A DNA stretch of 64,000 nt, taken from assembly GCA_031835245.1 (NCBI GenBank), contig JAVKOQ010000127.1, forward strand, positions 1 through 64,000, given 5' to 3'. The notes beneath the pieces are model-generated. The model ran no database searches. It saw only the letters and a list, made by a program, of their open reading frames with translations, and was not told where the DNA came from. Shown here piece by piece: positions 22,610 to 34,072 of the stretch. How positions within the stretch are numbered: the first letter of the stretch is position 1; each line of letters opens with the position of its first letter. The translations under genes were made by a program, and so were the position numbers. The stretch comes from Balamuthia mandrillaris (lineage: Eukaryota; Discosea; Longamoebia; Balamuthiidae).

Positions 22610-23103
22610 ATGCTGCGGGCAACGCTGGTGACGCTGGCGCGTTCTTCGAAACACCAACTGCCCAACACAAAGGCGGTGGTCAAATCCGTCGCTGATACGA
22701 CACGAGAGCCCACACGCCTGGAGTGCATTCGTTTGTACAAGCAGCTTTATCGCATGTCTCGGACCTTTCGAGTGAGCGACCCCGAATTCTTCATGGCTCG
22801 CATGCGGCAAGAGTTCCGCAAGGAACGCACCACACCCGACAAAATCAAGTACTTTGAGGTTTGTAGTGTCGTTGTGAAACGCTTGAAGAAGGAATCCCTT
22901 CATTTTTATTTGGGAGTTAGTCTCATTATTTTCTTCTTTGCTTTCTTCTTCTTCTTCGCATTGTTCTGCTTCTGCTTCTGCTTCTGCTTCTGCTTCTGCT
23001 TCTGCTTCTGCTTCTGCTTCTGCTTCTGCTTCTGCTTCTGCTTCTTGGCACAAAACAACAGAGAGGGCAGACCGTATTAGCCCATAGAGATTGTATCTTG
23101 TGA
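22610..23103 (+). CDS. Small LYR-motif mitochondrial protein
   Basis: Two exons (22610-22858, 23062-23103) encode 96 residues. The LYR signature is in CIRLYKQLYRMSRTF, followed by DPEFFMARMRQEFRKE, the usual second helix of the complex1_LYR fold. LYRM proteins bind acyl carrier protein and serve as assembly factors for respiratory complexes or Fe-S cluster insertion. The N terminus (MLRATLVTLARSSKHQ) is basic and amphipathic, fitting a mitochondrial presequence. The 203 nt intron holds about thirteen copies of a TGCTTC hexanucleotide. Which LYRM paralogue it represents cannot be decided. The upstream AAGAAG repeats make in-frame earlier starts unlikely to be real. It is convergent with the ELM2-SANT gene, 84 bp apart. 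Confidence 0.82.
22968..23045 (+). repeat. (TGCTTC)n hexanucleotide microsatellite
   Basis: About thirteen near-perfect units lie inside the LYR gene intron, pyrimidine-rich on the sense strand. Confidence 0.9.
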
Positions 23104-23187
23104 GCAAAGTGGTCCCTAAAACCACTGGAGAGGGGCTTGACTGAGACAAGAAGCAAGAATGTACAAACAAGAGATAAACACAAATAT

Positions 23188-25752
23188 TTACTCAGTTTTC
23201 TTTCCATTACTACTTACAGAGGAGGAAGAAGAAGCAGAAGAGGAGGAAGAAGGCGTAGAGGAGGGTGAATAAACAGTGAAGGGAGGAGAGAGGGCGGATT
23301 GGATAAACTGAAGAGTTCGTCTTCGAGGACGTTTGGCTCTTAGAACTCCTGTCATCGGCAATGAAGAGGGAGCTGAAGGAGATGAAGCAGCTAACGGCGA
23401 CAGAGGAAAGTTTGAGGTTGGCAGCGCAGGAGGAAGAGGAGATGTGGTTGGTGCTGTTTGTGAAGACTGAGACGGGAAGGCGCTTGATGTGGCTTCTGTG
23501 GGGTTATAATAGCCTTGATGCGTTGTTACTGATGGGTTGAACGAGGAGTACGATGACAGTGATGGCGATGACAATGGTGGTGATGATAAAGAGAACGGAG
23601 CGGCTGTTGAAGAGGATGGCGGTCGGAACGATGGCGATGAAGATGCTGCCGATGATGGTTGTGATGGTGAGAATGAATGTGTTAGTGATGGCGATGAGAA
23701 CGGTAACGTAGACGGCGATGGTGATGGTGACGGTGACGGTAAGGTTTGGCCTGTATCAAGGAACCATTTCCATTTCGAAGAAGGTGTAGTGGGAGTGGAA
23801 GAGGAAGTGGAGGTAGGATGAGTAAAATCGTCCACAATGGGGAAGGGAAGAGCTGGAAGCGGAGTGAACGGAGTGGCGGTAGTGGAATATCCGTTACATG
23901 TAATAGGTGGTCCTTTTGAAATACCATGGATGCCATTTCCTTGAAAGGAGTTGCTGAAGGCAGGTTGTTCGAAAGAAGAAGGCCCTTCTTGGATTGGAGA
24001 AGAAGGCTCGGAAGGGGAGGAGGGGGACGATGGAGAAGATGATGAGAAGGACAGGGATGAAGAAGAAGAAGAGAGAGATGGAGACTCGAGTCGGTGGAGT
24101 CTCCGTCTCTTGCGATGAGGTTGCAATTCATTTTCTCTCTCGCTGTCTTCTCGTTCTCCATTATTTATTTGAAACGGCCATCGTTGCATGTCCTCTTCGT
24201 CATCCGCTTCTTCATCGCTTTCAAGAGAGTTGTTGCTATGAGGGTACGGTGGCGGGAGCTGGTTTGTTCTTTGAAGCAGGTGCTTTACTTTCGTGTCATG
24301 TCTGAGGACGAGGTTCTCATCAATGCCTGCGCTTACGTACACGTCATGATGGTCATGCCAAGGAGCATAGAATGCTGCCTTTCTGAAACTCTCCTGCAGT
24401 TGCAGCTCTTGATGGTCTTGTTTGCTTCGTTCATCAGCTAGAAGAAAAAGGCTTTTTCGGTGGCTGTCAAAGTAGTTTGTGAGCTCATTCAGACTTTTCC
24501 CTGGAAGATACTGCACCATTGAATAGAGGACAGGATTAGAGCTACTTGCGATTTTTTATAAAAAATGCGCGAGAAAAGGATCGATACCTCAGCTTGGACA
24601 CGACAAAAACGATCTCGGCCATATCGTTGCCACCCCATCACCAAGAGCTCCCTATCTTCTTTGCTGAACTCCTCCTTGGTGACCGCTTGAGCACCGGATA
24701 TAGCGATGGTTCTTTCAGCAGCCGTAACCGAGTAATTGTGCTCGTGGAGTAGTTGTAGCGCTTTCTCTAGGTTCACCCGTTTCTTTCCATAGGTTTCTTG
24801 TAGCCGGTTTATGTATCCATCCACTAACAAGAAAAACAATATGAGCTTCTATGAAGACGAGAATGAAGACGAAGAAAAACAACTAAGCAGAGAGGAAGAC
24901 GAGTATACCCTCTTCGTCACTTAGAGCAGTTGAATCCCAACAGAGAGTGCCTCCCCATGTTGCATCAGAGCCTTGCAATCTTGAGGCCTCTGCTTCATCT
25001 CCAAAATATAAAAGTGGATCTATAACTGCCTGGTGGTCATCCCCAATCTTTGGAGGCACGTATTCATGTCTATCAAAGTACCAATACAGGAATTGATTTA
25101 TGTCTGAGAAGGAAACCTCAGGTCTGCGTAGTAGCCTGTCTGGGCGTTCATCGCCCGAGGAGACATTTTCGTCCCAACCCGGTTCCTCATCGTCATCTTC
25201 TCCTTCTTCGTCTTCGTCATTTTCTTCTCCGTTTCCAACAAGGTATTCCTCGTCCTCCTCATCATCACTGTCATCAAGGTCGTTCAGCGTCAGTTTTCGC
25301 TCATCTCCTCCCTTTTCATCGTCTGAAGAGGAAGAATCGTCAGAACCAAGGTCATCCTCCTCGCTTGAATGTGTTTCAGCGCTATCTACACCTCTTTTCA
25401 ACTCCTCTGCTTTCTCCAAAACGTGGTTCCCATTTTCTTCTTCTTTGCTTCCAATCACAGATTCGTTGCTACTGTCATCTTCATCATCCGGTCCAGAAGA
25501 AGCATATGAGCTTGTGGAGTAGAGCAAAGGATCATTCAGAAGCAACAAACTGTCATCGGTGGAGTAGACGTCCGGAAAGAAATGCGTCCATTCGCTATTG
25601 ACCATCCCGTTCGGCTCGATGACAGGACAAGGAGAAGCTTTTGAGGCGGTGCCGTTGAGCTGGCGCGGTGCCGTCGAGCGGAACATCGGACAGCTGGCAA
25701 GTGATGGGTCCGTGGCATCTTCTTCTCCCGATAGGTTCGGCTTCATTTCCAT
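23188..25752 (-). CDS. ELM2-SANT domain chromatin protein
   Basis: Three exons on the minus strand (25752-24909, 24823-24588, 24510-23188) encode 800 residues. The first exon is highly acidic and ends with the ELM2 core, EYVPPKIGDDHQAVIDPLL. ELM2 continues into exon 2 (NLEKALQLLHEHNYSVTAAE) and is followed by a SANT domain, FSKEDRELLVMGWQRYGRDR, completed in exon 3 (YLPGKSLNELTNYFDSHRKS). This domain pair is that of MIER, MTA, RERE and CoREST proteins, which dock histone deacetylases, so a nuclear corepressor role is inferred. The last 380 residues are Ser/Pro-rich disorder with basic clusters (HRKRRRLHR, AKRPRRR) likely to be nuclear localisation signals. The start at 25752 is the first ATG in frame. 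Confidence 0.87.
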
Positions 25753-27509
25753 GTATCGTCGCAAGCCTATCCATTTTGTTTTTCATTTTTTTTTAAAAAA
25801 AAAGTCAAAACGAATGTTGAACCAAAAAAAAACCTAAGGGATCAAAAAACACCCCTCAGGTGGTATACACAGAGGCGGGGTGGTGCTGCAGTGTGCAGCC
25901 GAAAGGGGGAGCGTGAAGTGCGCAAAGTTTTTTTTTTGTTGTGTGCAGGAAAAAAAAAAATAACAGAAAAAAAATGGTGGCGTGATCTACCTTGAAAGTC
26001 GTGTCGAAACCATGAGCTACCTTGGCGGTAAGGGGAGCACACACACAAAAAAAAAAGTTCTTCTTTTCCCCCTTTTATTTTTTGGTGGGCACTACTGGCA
26101 GTGTTTGCTTTTTTTGATTTTGATTAGGGCATAAAAAGGAAAATTACAGTGAATTGAAAAAGGGTAAAACTTTTTGACGGTTTTTTATTTGTTTTTTTTG
26201 GTTTACAGGGTTTATTTCAACAACTTGGTTTGTTTATGTTGTTAACATAAGAAAACGAGTTAAAAAAAATAAAGTGACATTAGAAATAAAAGATATTGAA
26301 AAAAAAAAAAAGTAAATATGATTACCAAAATAATACTCTATAAAAACTAACCTAACAGTTCTTTCTTTAAAATTCACTTTCATATTATAAATTCATAACA
26401 AAAATGTCCTTTAGGACAATTTATAATACAACACAAGGTACTCCATTATTACTTAAGTTCTTTACTTTTATAATAAGGCTAATACAGCAACAATCTCATT
26501 CAAGTTGATATCAACTTAATAAGCATAGAAAAATGACCTTCAAAATGTGATAAGGCTGGTAGGGAAACAACCTAACGGACACCAACTCAATGGACGTAGG
26601 GAAAAGACCTTTAATAGAATGATAAGAAGAAATATATATACAAGGAGAGATAGGGATAGGTATTATGGGAAAGTGGTATAACAAAAATAAAACAAAAAAT
26701 ACTTTTTTTCCTATTCTTATATATTTTTCTTTCTTTTATTTGTTGATGGGGAATAACCTTGCAAATCAAGAAAGGGATGGCACATAAGCAACTCTGGGTT
26801 TATTCATAAAAAAAGAGGTGTAAACCAAAGTGTATGCTATGAATGTGTTAGAAGGAAAAGGAGAAAATAAAAAGGGTGAGAAAAATTGGAGATATTGGAG
26901 AGAGTGTTAACAAGAAGTCATAATGAAAGAAATGGTTGGTTTTTCAACATATATTTATTGAAAAAGGTCTTTTTTTATTCAACACATTGGTGTTTATAAA
27001 TGTTATATGTTAATACTAAGTTATTCTGAAAATCTTGTTTCATTTTCCCTGGAACTTAAAGTTGAAAAGTGATCTCTTGATTTCTCAATTCTTAAGTCTC
27101 TTTTCTTTCTTAGTTTGCTTGTTGGTTGAATCAAACCTTAGGAATAAAAGAGTTGAAAGTCCAGGATGGATTTAACTTGATAAGTCTTGAGACTATAAAT
27201 ACTCCTCTTTCAACAAAAACAAACTGGGACTAGAATACACACAAACACACTTGTTTCCTTACTCTTTTACAACCAAACAGTTTCTAATAATAATAGATTT
27301 ACTGTTTGTTGAACTCAGTCACCTTTTGATCATCGCATCATGTCGTCATGAATCTACCGACCTGCTTCACCTTCCGTCGGATTGGTGAAATTTCGAGGAG
27401 CAGTCGATTTCCAAGAAAGCAAGCAAGTGCACTATTGAGAAAACAAAAAAGAAGGACAAACAAACACTGCTTACCTTCTCACCAAGGGCCCCCCAAGTTC
27501 CGCACAATA
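25753..27509. repeat. AT-rich gap with dispersed repeat blocks
   Basis: No host gene is recognised. Two blocks recur in the 54-64 kb region: 26547-26685 is nearly identical to 62322-62460 and is found diverged and inverted at about 54480-54600; 26745-26950 matches 58375-58590 and, inverted, 54895-55105. A shorter match links 27125-27155 with the complement of about 59358-59392. Near 25850 a CACCCCTCAGGT motif resembles the ends of the Mutator-like element at 38.8 kb. The stretch is best read as old mobile-element debris between two host genes. Confidence 0.7.
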
Positions 27510-28082
27510 ATGGTACGTCCGCACAAACTGCCCCCCTCCCCTTCCACTTGGTCTTGAGTTCTGCGTTATGTTGTTGTTGTGGGCACCAACCCGGTTTTTC
27601 CCTTCCTTCTTATCGAATAGCTCCCACGAATCATCATCAACGTCATCCTTGCCGGAGGTTCCGTCCTCGGTCGGGCTTTCATCGATGCGTGGCGGCAGGC
27701 CAGCATAAGTAAGTTTGCTGTGTTTTTTTCCGCCCCTCCAGGAAGGAGCTTTTTTTTTAATTGATTTATTGATGGCTCTCTCTTTTTGCTAGAGGCTGCG
27801 CAAAACGTGGAGCGGGCGAACAAATTGACACCAGGAGAAGCGCTTAAGATTTTGGGCCTTTCCAAGAAACCAACGCTGGAGGAGATCTCCAAAGTATGTG
27901 CCTGCCTTCTTTTCCTCTTTGCTCCCCTTTTCAGCTGCCGCTAACAGAACTAATCGCAGCGATATGAACGCTTGTTTCAAGTCAACGATCCCAGCAAGGG
28001 CGGTTCTTTTTATCTTCAATCAAAAGTGGTACGAGCGAAGGAGTGCCTAGAGGAGGCCCTCAAAACCGGAAAGCTGGAGTGA
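27510..28082 (+). CDS. PAM16: Mitochondrial import motor subunit PAM16/TIM16
   Basis: Exons 27621-27708, 27793-27893 and 27960-28082, preceded by an apparent start exon of only ATG at 27510-27512, give 104 residues. PAM16 is the inactive J-like partner of PAM14/18 and regulates Hsp70 at the inner membrane. The N terminus reads [20 protein letters not shown], as in plant and animal TIM16. The degenerate J domain has [20 protein letters not shown], with no HPD motif, as expected. Length equals the family norm. The alternative is a longer first exon: the same frame is open from an ATG at 27348 and would add 54 basic residues. The gene is convergent with MRM2. Confidence 0.92.
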
Positions 28083-28295
28083 TTCTCTCTTCCAAGCTCT
28101 GTTTTTTTTTCCCCCTCCTTCCTTTTTGCCTGCCCGCACTGCCCTTTTGCGCGGCCGCTCCATCACGATTGCACCACCACCCCCAAACTTATTTATTCGC
28201 TCACTCTCTCCTTTGTAGAAGATCTTGTTTCACTCTAACAACAACGCTTGTTTTTTCTCTTTTTCATCTCATCACCCCTCATCTCTTCAATCCAA

Positions 28296-29713
28296 TCACT
28301 TGGCTTGTTCTTCTGGAGGAGCAGCAGAAGAAGGAGCCGGAGGAGCTGGAGAACGATGAAAGTCTTTGGCAAAGTAATACATTTCTCTGCTGTCCTTGCG
28401 AGAGGCATCGGGCTTGACGGAGAGGACTTTGCCGAAGCGGCTCTCCAGGCGACGGACGAAGCGGGGCAGGTTCTCCCCCTGCAGCACCTTCACCACGAAC
28501 ACGCCTCCATCCTTCAATAGTTCCTCGCCGAACCGCAACGCCTCCTCTGCGAGCCCCTGTTATGAGTTTGTTTGCGCTATCAAAAGAGGGCCACCAGAAA
28601 AGAAAGAAACGGCAAGGAAGGAAAGGAGGAGGAAAGGGTTACCATGATACGAAGGTGATCTGTCGTCTTGCTTCCTGCATGGTTTTACGTCCGACATAAG
28701 AAAGAAGAAACGAGAAGAAAAACAGAAGGTGAAAGAAAGCGACGAAGAGAACGAATTCAACAATACCACTAATCTTTGGGCTCATGTCGGAAAGAACAAC
28801 GTCCACCGTGCCATCCTCCCTTCCGTTGCGCCTGAGGGCCTCTCTGACCTGGTCCAATGCCTTTTCATCCATGATATCCAGCTGCAGAAACTCACTGCCA
28901 ACGTTGTCCATCGCTGCGGCCATGATGGGAAGCACAAAAGACTATCGGTGAGTGTTGGTTGTGTTTTTGTTCTCTAGAGTGGACGCGTACGTTGGAGATC
29001 GACGCTAAGGACGACGCCCTTCTTGCTCTTGTCGCTCTCCGTGGACGCGTCGTGCAACACATGACGAGCGGCGATCTGGCTCCATCCACCAGGGCAGGCA
29101 CCTAGGTCCAGCACGCTCTTGCCCGGCGTGAGGAACTTGTGCTTCTCGTTGATCTGCTCCAGCTTGAAGGCGGCACGAGAGGCAAGGCTGCTCTCCTGCG
29201 CTTTCTTCACGTAAGGGTCCGTGAACTGCCTCTTCAGCCATCGGGTTGATCTATTTTAAGGATGATGAGTACTCAACAAACAAGCAAACAACACAGCAAA
29301 AGGTGCAAGAAGGATTGGATGAACGAAAAACCACACTGATGAAAGCTGTAGCGCCTGTTTAACACAAAAATACGTACGAGCCTTTGAATCCTTTGATGTG
29401 TGATGCTTCTTGACGAGAGATTTTGCCCCCTTTCTGCTTGTTCTCCAGCTCTTCCTTCTCGGGTGGAGGTGGCGGTGGGGCGTAGCATCGAACGGGGTGA
29501 ACGCTGAACGCGCTACACCTGGTTGCTGTTGCTGAGAAAGGGCTGCTCCTCCTGCCCGCCAAAGCCGCCACCACCACCACCACCACCACCACCACCACCA
29601 CCATAATAAGAACACCCACGCAGCCCGCCCTTGTTGGACGCAGAAGGACCGAAACCAATGCCACCGTTCCTGGCCGCCATCCCTCGAAGAGCGGCTACGC
29701 TGCTGCAGTTCAT
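28296..29713 (-). CDS. MRM2: Mitochondrial rRNA 2'-O-methyltransferase MRM2 (FtsJ family)
   Basis: Six exons on the minus strand (29713-29620, 29531-29378, 29250-28991, 28913-28767, 28674-28643, 28556-28296) give 315 residues. The family methylates a uridine in the A-loop of large-subunit rRNA. Catalytic landmarks are present: DPYVKKAQESSLASRAAFKL with the first Lys, VLDLGACPGGWSQ for SAM binding, DVVLSDMSP with the Asp, FVVKVLQGE with the second Lys, and KPDASRKDSREMYYFA. The N terminus is presequence-like. The first junction is the weakest: I place an 88 nt intron over the (GGT)n stretch at about 29566-29604, because reading straight through gives a poly-Gly run and then a stop. It is divergent from SMC2, with 262 bp between starts. 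Confidence 0.88.
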
Positions 29714-29975
29714 CTTCGTTTATCCTTTGCCGCGCTGTTTTTGCGTTCTTTTTATTGTAGACATCAGGTCGACGGAAGATCCGGTTAGATTGGGGGATAC
29801 GCACCTCTCGTTTCCCGCCAAAAAATTTTGGCGGGAAAACGAAGCCAAAAAAAAAAAAGAAAAAAAAGAAAAAGAAAAATTGTAAAAAGAAAGAATTTTT
29901 TTTCTCCCTCTTCTTCTGCTGCTTCTTCTTCTTTGGATTATAAAAATATAGGGAGGGGGCGGGGAAAAAAAAACA
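29714..29975. promoter_or_regulatory. Shared divergent promoter region, MRM2 and SMC2
   Basis: 262 bp separate the two start codons. It contains the palindromic-looking stretch CGCCAAAAAATTTTGGCG near 29815-29833, which has E2F-site-like halves (TTTTGGCGGG), and purine and pyrimidine runs. E2F control of SMC2 would make sense for a cell-cycle gene but is only inferred. Confidence 0.45.
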
Positions 29976-31500
29976 ATGTGGATCAAGGAGGTGATCATAG
30001 AAGGGTTCAAGTCGTATGCCAGTCGGGAAGTGATCTCGGGTTTCGATCGGTCGTTCAACGCCATCACCGGTTTGAATGGAACGGGCAAGTCGAACATTCT
30101 CGACGCCATATGCTTCGTTCTTGGCATCACAAACTTAAGCCAGGTTTGTTTTCAAAGATCGTTCCTCTCTTCATTGTTCGTTCCTTCTCTCTCCTTACAC
30201 TCTTTGCCATCATAATCTGTTTTAGGTTCGAGTGAGCAATCTGCAGCAACTGGTGTACAAGCAAGGACAAGCGGGAGTGACCAAAGCCAGCGTGACCATC
30301 GTATGGAACAACGAAGACCCCAAACAGAGCCCCGTCGGCTGGGAGCAACACAGCACCATCACGGTCACCCGGCAGGTCGTCATCGGCGGCCGCAACAAGT
30401 ACCTCATCAACGGCCACACGGCGCAGGCCAACACCGTGCAAAACCTGTTTCACTCGGTGCAGCTCAACGTCAACAACCCCCATTTCCTCATCATGCAAGG
30501 CAAGATCATGCAGGTCCTCCACATGAAACCTCCTGAGATCCTCTCCATGATCGAGGAGGCGGCCGGCACGCGCATGTTCGAGACCAAGAAGCAGAGCGCC
30601 CTGCGCACCATCGCCAAGAAGGACAAGAAGCTGGAGCAGATGCAGTCCGTCTTGAACGAGGAGATCATCCCCACGATGGAGAAGCTGAGGAAGGACAGAG
30701 ACACTTATATGTCCTGGATCAACAACAAGAACGAGAGGGAGCAGCTCTCCCGGTTCGTCATCGCCTGGAGTTACACACAAGCCCAGAACACCCTTCAACG
30801 CTCCGAGGACGAGCTTAGGGCCATGGAACGCACAGAACAGGACCTCAAGGAAGAGAAAAACGGCTGCCTGGATCGTCTCACCGAGCTCAAGGCCCAAATC
30901 GAGAACCTCTCCAAGAAGAAGGAGAAAAAGATGAAGGCCGAGTTTGCGCACCTCGAGAAAGAAGTCAACGACCTCTCCAAAGAGCTGGTGGAGGTGCATG
31001 CCATCCTCAAAAACAAAAAAGACTCTCACAGCAGCGAGACCAAACAAAAAGCAGAACTGGAGAAGCAGATCAAGGAGCTAGAGGCTTCGTTAGAGGGGCT
31101 CGCTGAGCGGCTTGCCAAGGAGCAAAAGGAGGCCGAAACCATGGAAGAACAGACCAAGAAGCTATCCAACGCCTATACCGCCTTTCAAACAGCCTACACC
31201 GCCAATAACGCCAGTCTTGCCGCCAACGCAGAGGAAGGTGGAGGCAAGACTTTGGCCGACCAGCTCATGGATGCCAAGAGGATGTTCAGCGAGTGCGAGA
31301 CGCTTCTCAAGAGCGGCCAGCTCAAGAGAGATCATCTTACCCGCGAGTTGGCCAAAAAGAAGAAGCAGCTCGCTGAGCTGGGCGGTGAGTTCGAGGCCAT
31401 GCAAGCTGAGGCGGAAGATGCCAAAGCGCAGTGCGCTGCTGTGGAAAAGGAGATTGCAAAGCTTGGTTACGACGACCAAATAGAGAAAGAGCTCCATCAA

Positions 31501-31550
<50 letters not shown>

Positions 31551-33046
31551 TTTTGCAAAAGACATAAATATCTTACTCGTTTTGAATAGGCCAAGGCAGC
31601 TGCAGAGAGTTCCATTGTGGAGGCAAGAGATAACGTGGACCAGCTCTCGGCAAGGCTCGCCGCGCTTGAATTCCAATACACAAGCCCCAGCAAGAACTTT
31701 GACAGGACAAAGGTGAAGGGCTTGGTGGCCAACCTAATCACGCTGAAGGATGCCACCACAGCCACTGCTTTGGAGGTAGTGGCTGGTGGAAGGCTTTACA
31801 ACGTGGTCGTGGATACAGAAGTGACTGGCAAGGAGCTGCTACAGCATGGCCGTCTCAAGCGCAGAGTGACCATCATTCCTTTGAACAAGATTGCTCATCG
31901 CAGCATTACCCCACAAGTCATCCAGAAAGCGAAGCAGCTGGTAGGCCCCACCAACGTGGTTCATGCTTTGGAGCTTGTTGGCTATGACGATGAGGTCGAT
32001 GCTGCCATGCGTTATGTCTTTGGTGGTGCTTTGGTTTGTAAAGGTTTGTTGCCTCCCTGTTTTGTCGTTTTTTTCAAAACTTTGGCTGATTTACCGCGTG
32101 CTCATTCTCTCTTGTCTTTACTAAGATGCCCAATCGGCAAAGACTGTAACGTTCAACAAGGATATCCGCACTCGATCCGTAACGATTGAAGGAGATGAGT
32201 ATGATCCACGTGGTACTTTAACCGGTGGTTCCCGCAGCAAAGGAGGCAGCGTTCTCGCCGCTCTACAAAGGCTCAACGATGCTCGCCAGAAGCTAGAAGC
32301 CCACGAGGAGGAGCTCCGACAGATCGAGAACAAGTTTGAGGAGTCCAGGACCCTCGCCCAGAAATACCGGAAGCTAAAGCAGGAGTTAGAGCTTAAGAAG
32401 CACTCACTCGAGCTGTTGGAAGGAAGGATGGAGAGAGGAACGCATCACGCCCTTATGGAGGAGATTCGAGAGACTGAAGAGAAGCAACGCCAAAACGAGG
32501 AAGAGTTGGAGAAGGCCAAAGTCAACAACTCGGACCTAGGCAAGAGGATCACCAAGATTGAAGGCCAAATCAAAGAGATGGAGGCTGGCGGCAAAGGAAA
32601 CGAAAAAATGGAGATGAAGAGGATCGAACGTAAGATGAATGAGACCAAGGTGAAGCTGCAGGAAGCAGTGCTGGCCACAAAGACGCAGCAGCAGAACATG
32701 GAACGGATCCGGTTGGAGATGGAAGGAGTGAAGGAGGAGCGAGATTCCCTGCTGGAGCGTGTTGCGGAGATGGAGAAAGTAGTGCTTGGCAAGATGGATA
32801 AGGAACTTGCTCGTTTGGAGGAGCAGGTCAAGCAGAAGAACGAAAACTACGAGTCGAAGAAGAGCCTGTTGCAGAAAAAGAAGGAAAAGTTGATGAGCAC
32901 GGATGGAGCCATTGCTGATCTCATCAGGGAGAGGGATGAAGTATCGCAGCGAGGAATTGAGGTGGACATCGAATTGAAGAAGATCACTCACTCCATCAAG
33001 AGGTTCCACAAAGACCGTGTGGATGCTGAGAAGTATGTGGTAAGTT

Positions 33047-33085
<39 letters not shown>

Positions 33086-34072
33086 TCTAACATTGCTGCT
33101 ATCGCAGAAACACATGGAGCAAAAACACACCTTCATCAACAAGGAGAAGCGGTTCTTTGGACAGCCAGGCACCGACTTTGATTTCAAGGCTCGGGACCCC
33201 GATGTAGCGCAAAGACGTCTCGCCGAATTGGATGAGCAGCAGGACTCGCTAAAGAAGAGGCTTAACACCAAAGTCATGAACATGTACGAAAAGGCTGAAG
33301 AGGAGTACACCGAGCTCACAAAGAAGAAGGCACAGATAGAAAAGGACAAGAAAAAGTTAATGGAGGTCATCGAGGAGCTCGACACCAAAAAGATCGAAGC
33401 CTTGGAGAAAACGTGGACAAAGGTGAACAAAGACTTTGGAGCCATATTCTCCACGTTGCTCAAAGGCAGTGAAGCTCGCCTGGAACCTCCTGAAGGTATT
33501 TATTTATAGTGTTGTATTCTGTTTCACTCTTTTGCCATCTTTCTCACCAAGGGCTTCGTTTTTTTCTTTTTACCATTAAATAGGCCAAACGGTGATGGAT
33601 GGTTTGAGGATGAGAGTTGCGTTTGGTGGCGTTTGGAAGAATCTGACAGAGCTAAGCGGAGGTCAAAAGTCTTTGCTGGCTCTTTCTCTCATTCTGTCGC
33701 TGCTCCTGTTTAAACCGGCTCCGATGTACATTCTTGATGAGATTGATGCTGCGTTGGACTTGTCACACACGGAAAACATTGGTCAGATGCTTCGGACTCA
33801 CTTTAGGTTTTCTCAATTCGTCATTGTCAGCTTGAAGCAAGGTCAGACGACGTTTTCCCCTTTTTGCTTCTGTTGGCCATTATTGACTTATTCTTTTGTA
33901 TTTATCAGGAATGTGGAAGAACGCTAACGTTGTGTTCAAGACCAAGTTTGTGGATGGAACATCGAGAGTGACTCGTTCCACTCCCAAGCTGAAGGGCAAG
34001 GAATCCATCCCTGGAGGAGAGTCACAGGTCGATCAACGAAAAAAGAAAGCACGGTTAGCTGTGCGCAACTAA
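29976..34072 (+). CDS. SMC2: Condensin ATPase SMC2
   Basis: Seven exons (29976-30143, 30226-31500, 31590-32043, 32126-33039, 33108-33495, 33584-33841, 33909-34072) join in phase to 1206 residues, the normal SMC2 length. SMC2 pairs with SMC4 in condensin and compacts chromosomes. Walker A is GLNGTGKSN at residues 32-40. The SMC2-typical [20 protein letters not shown] and [20 protein letters not shown] follow. Two long coiled coils flank a hinge at about residues 510-680. The ABC signature [16 protein letters not shown] and Walker [12 protein letters not shown] are intact near residue 1110. Introns 2 and 4 carry sense CT tracts. No anomalies were found. Confidence 0.97.

Noticed and set aside
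30127-31047. 306-codon frame on the minus strand over SMC2 exon 2
   Set aside because: Shadow of a highly conserved, GC-rich SMC2 exon; the sense frame is certain.
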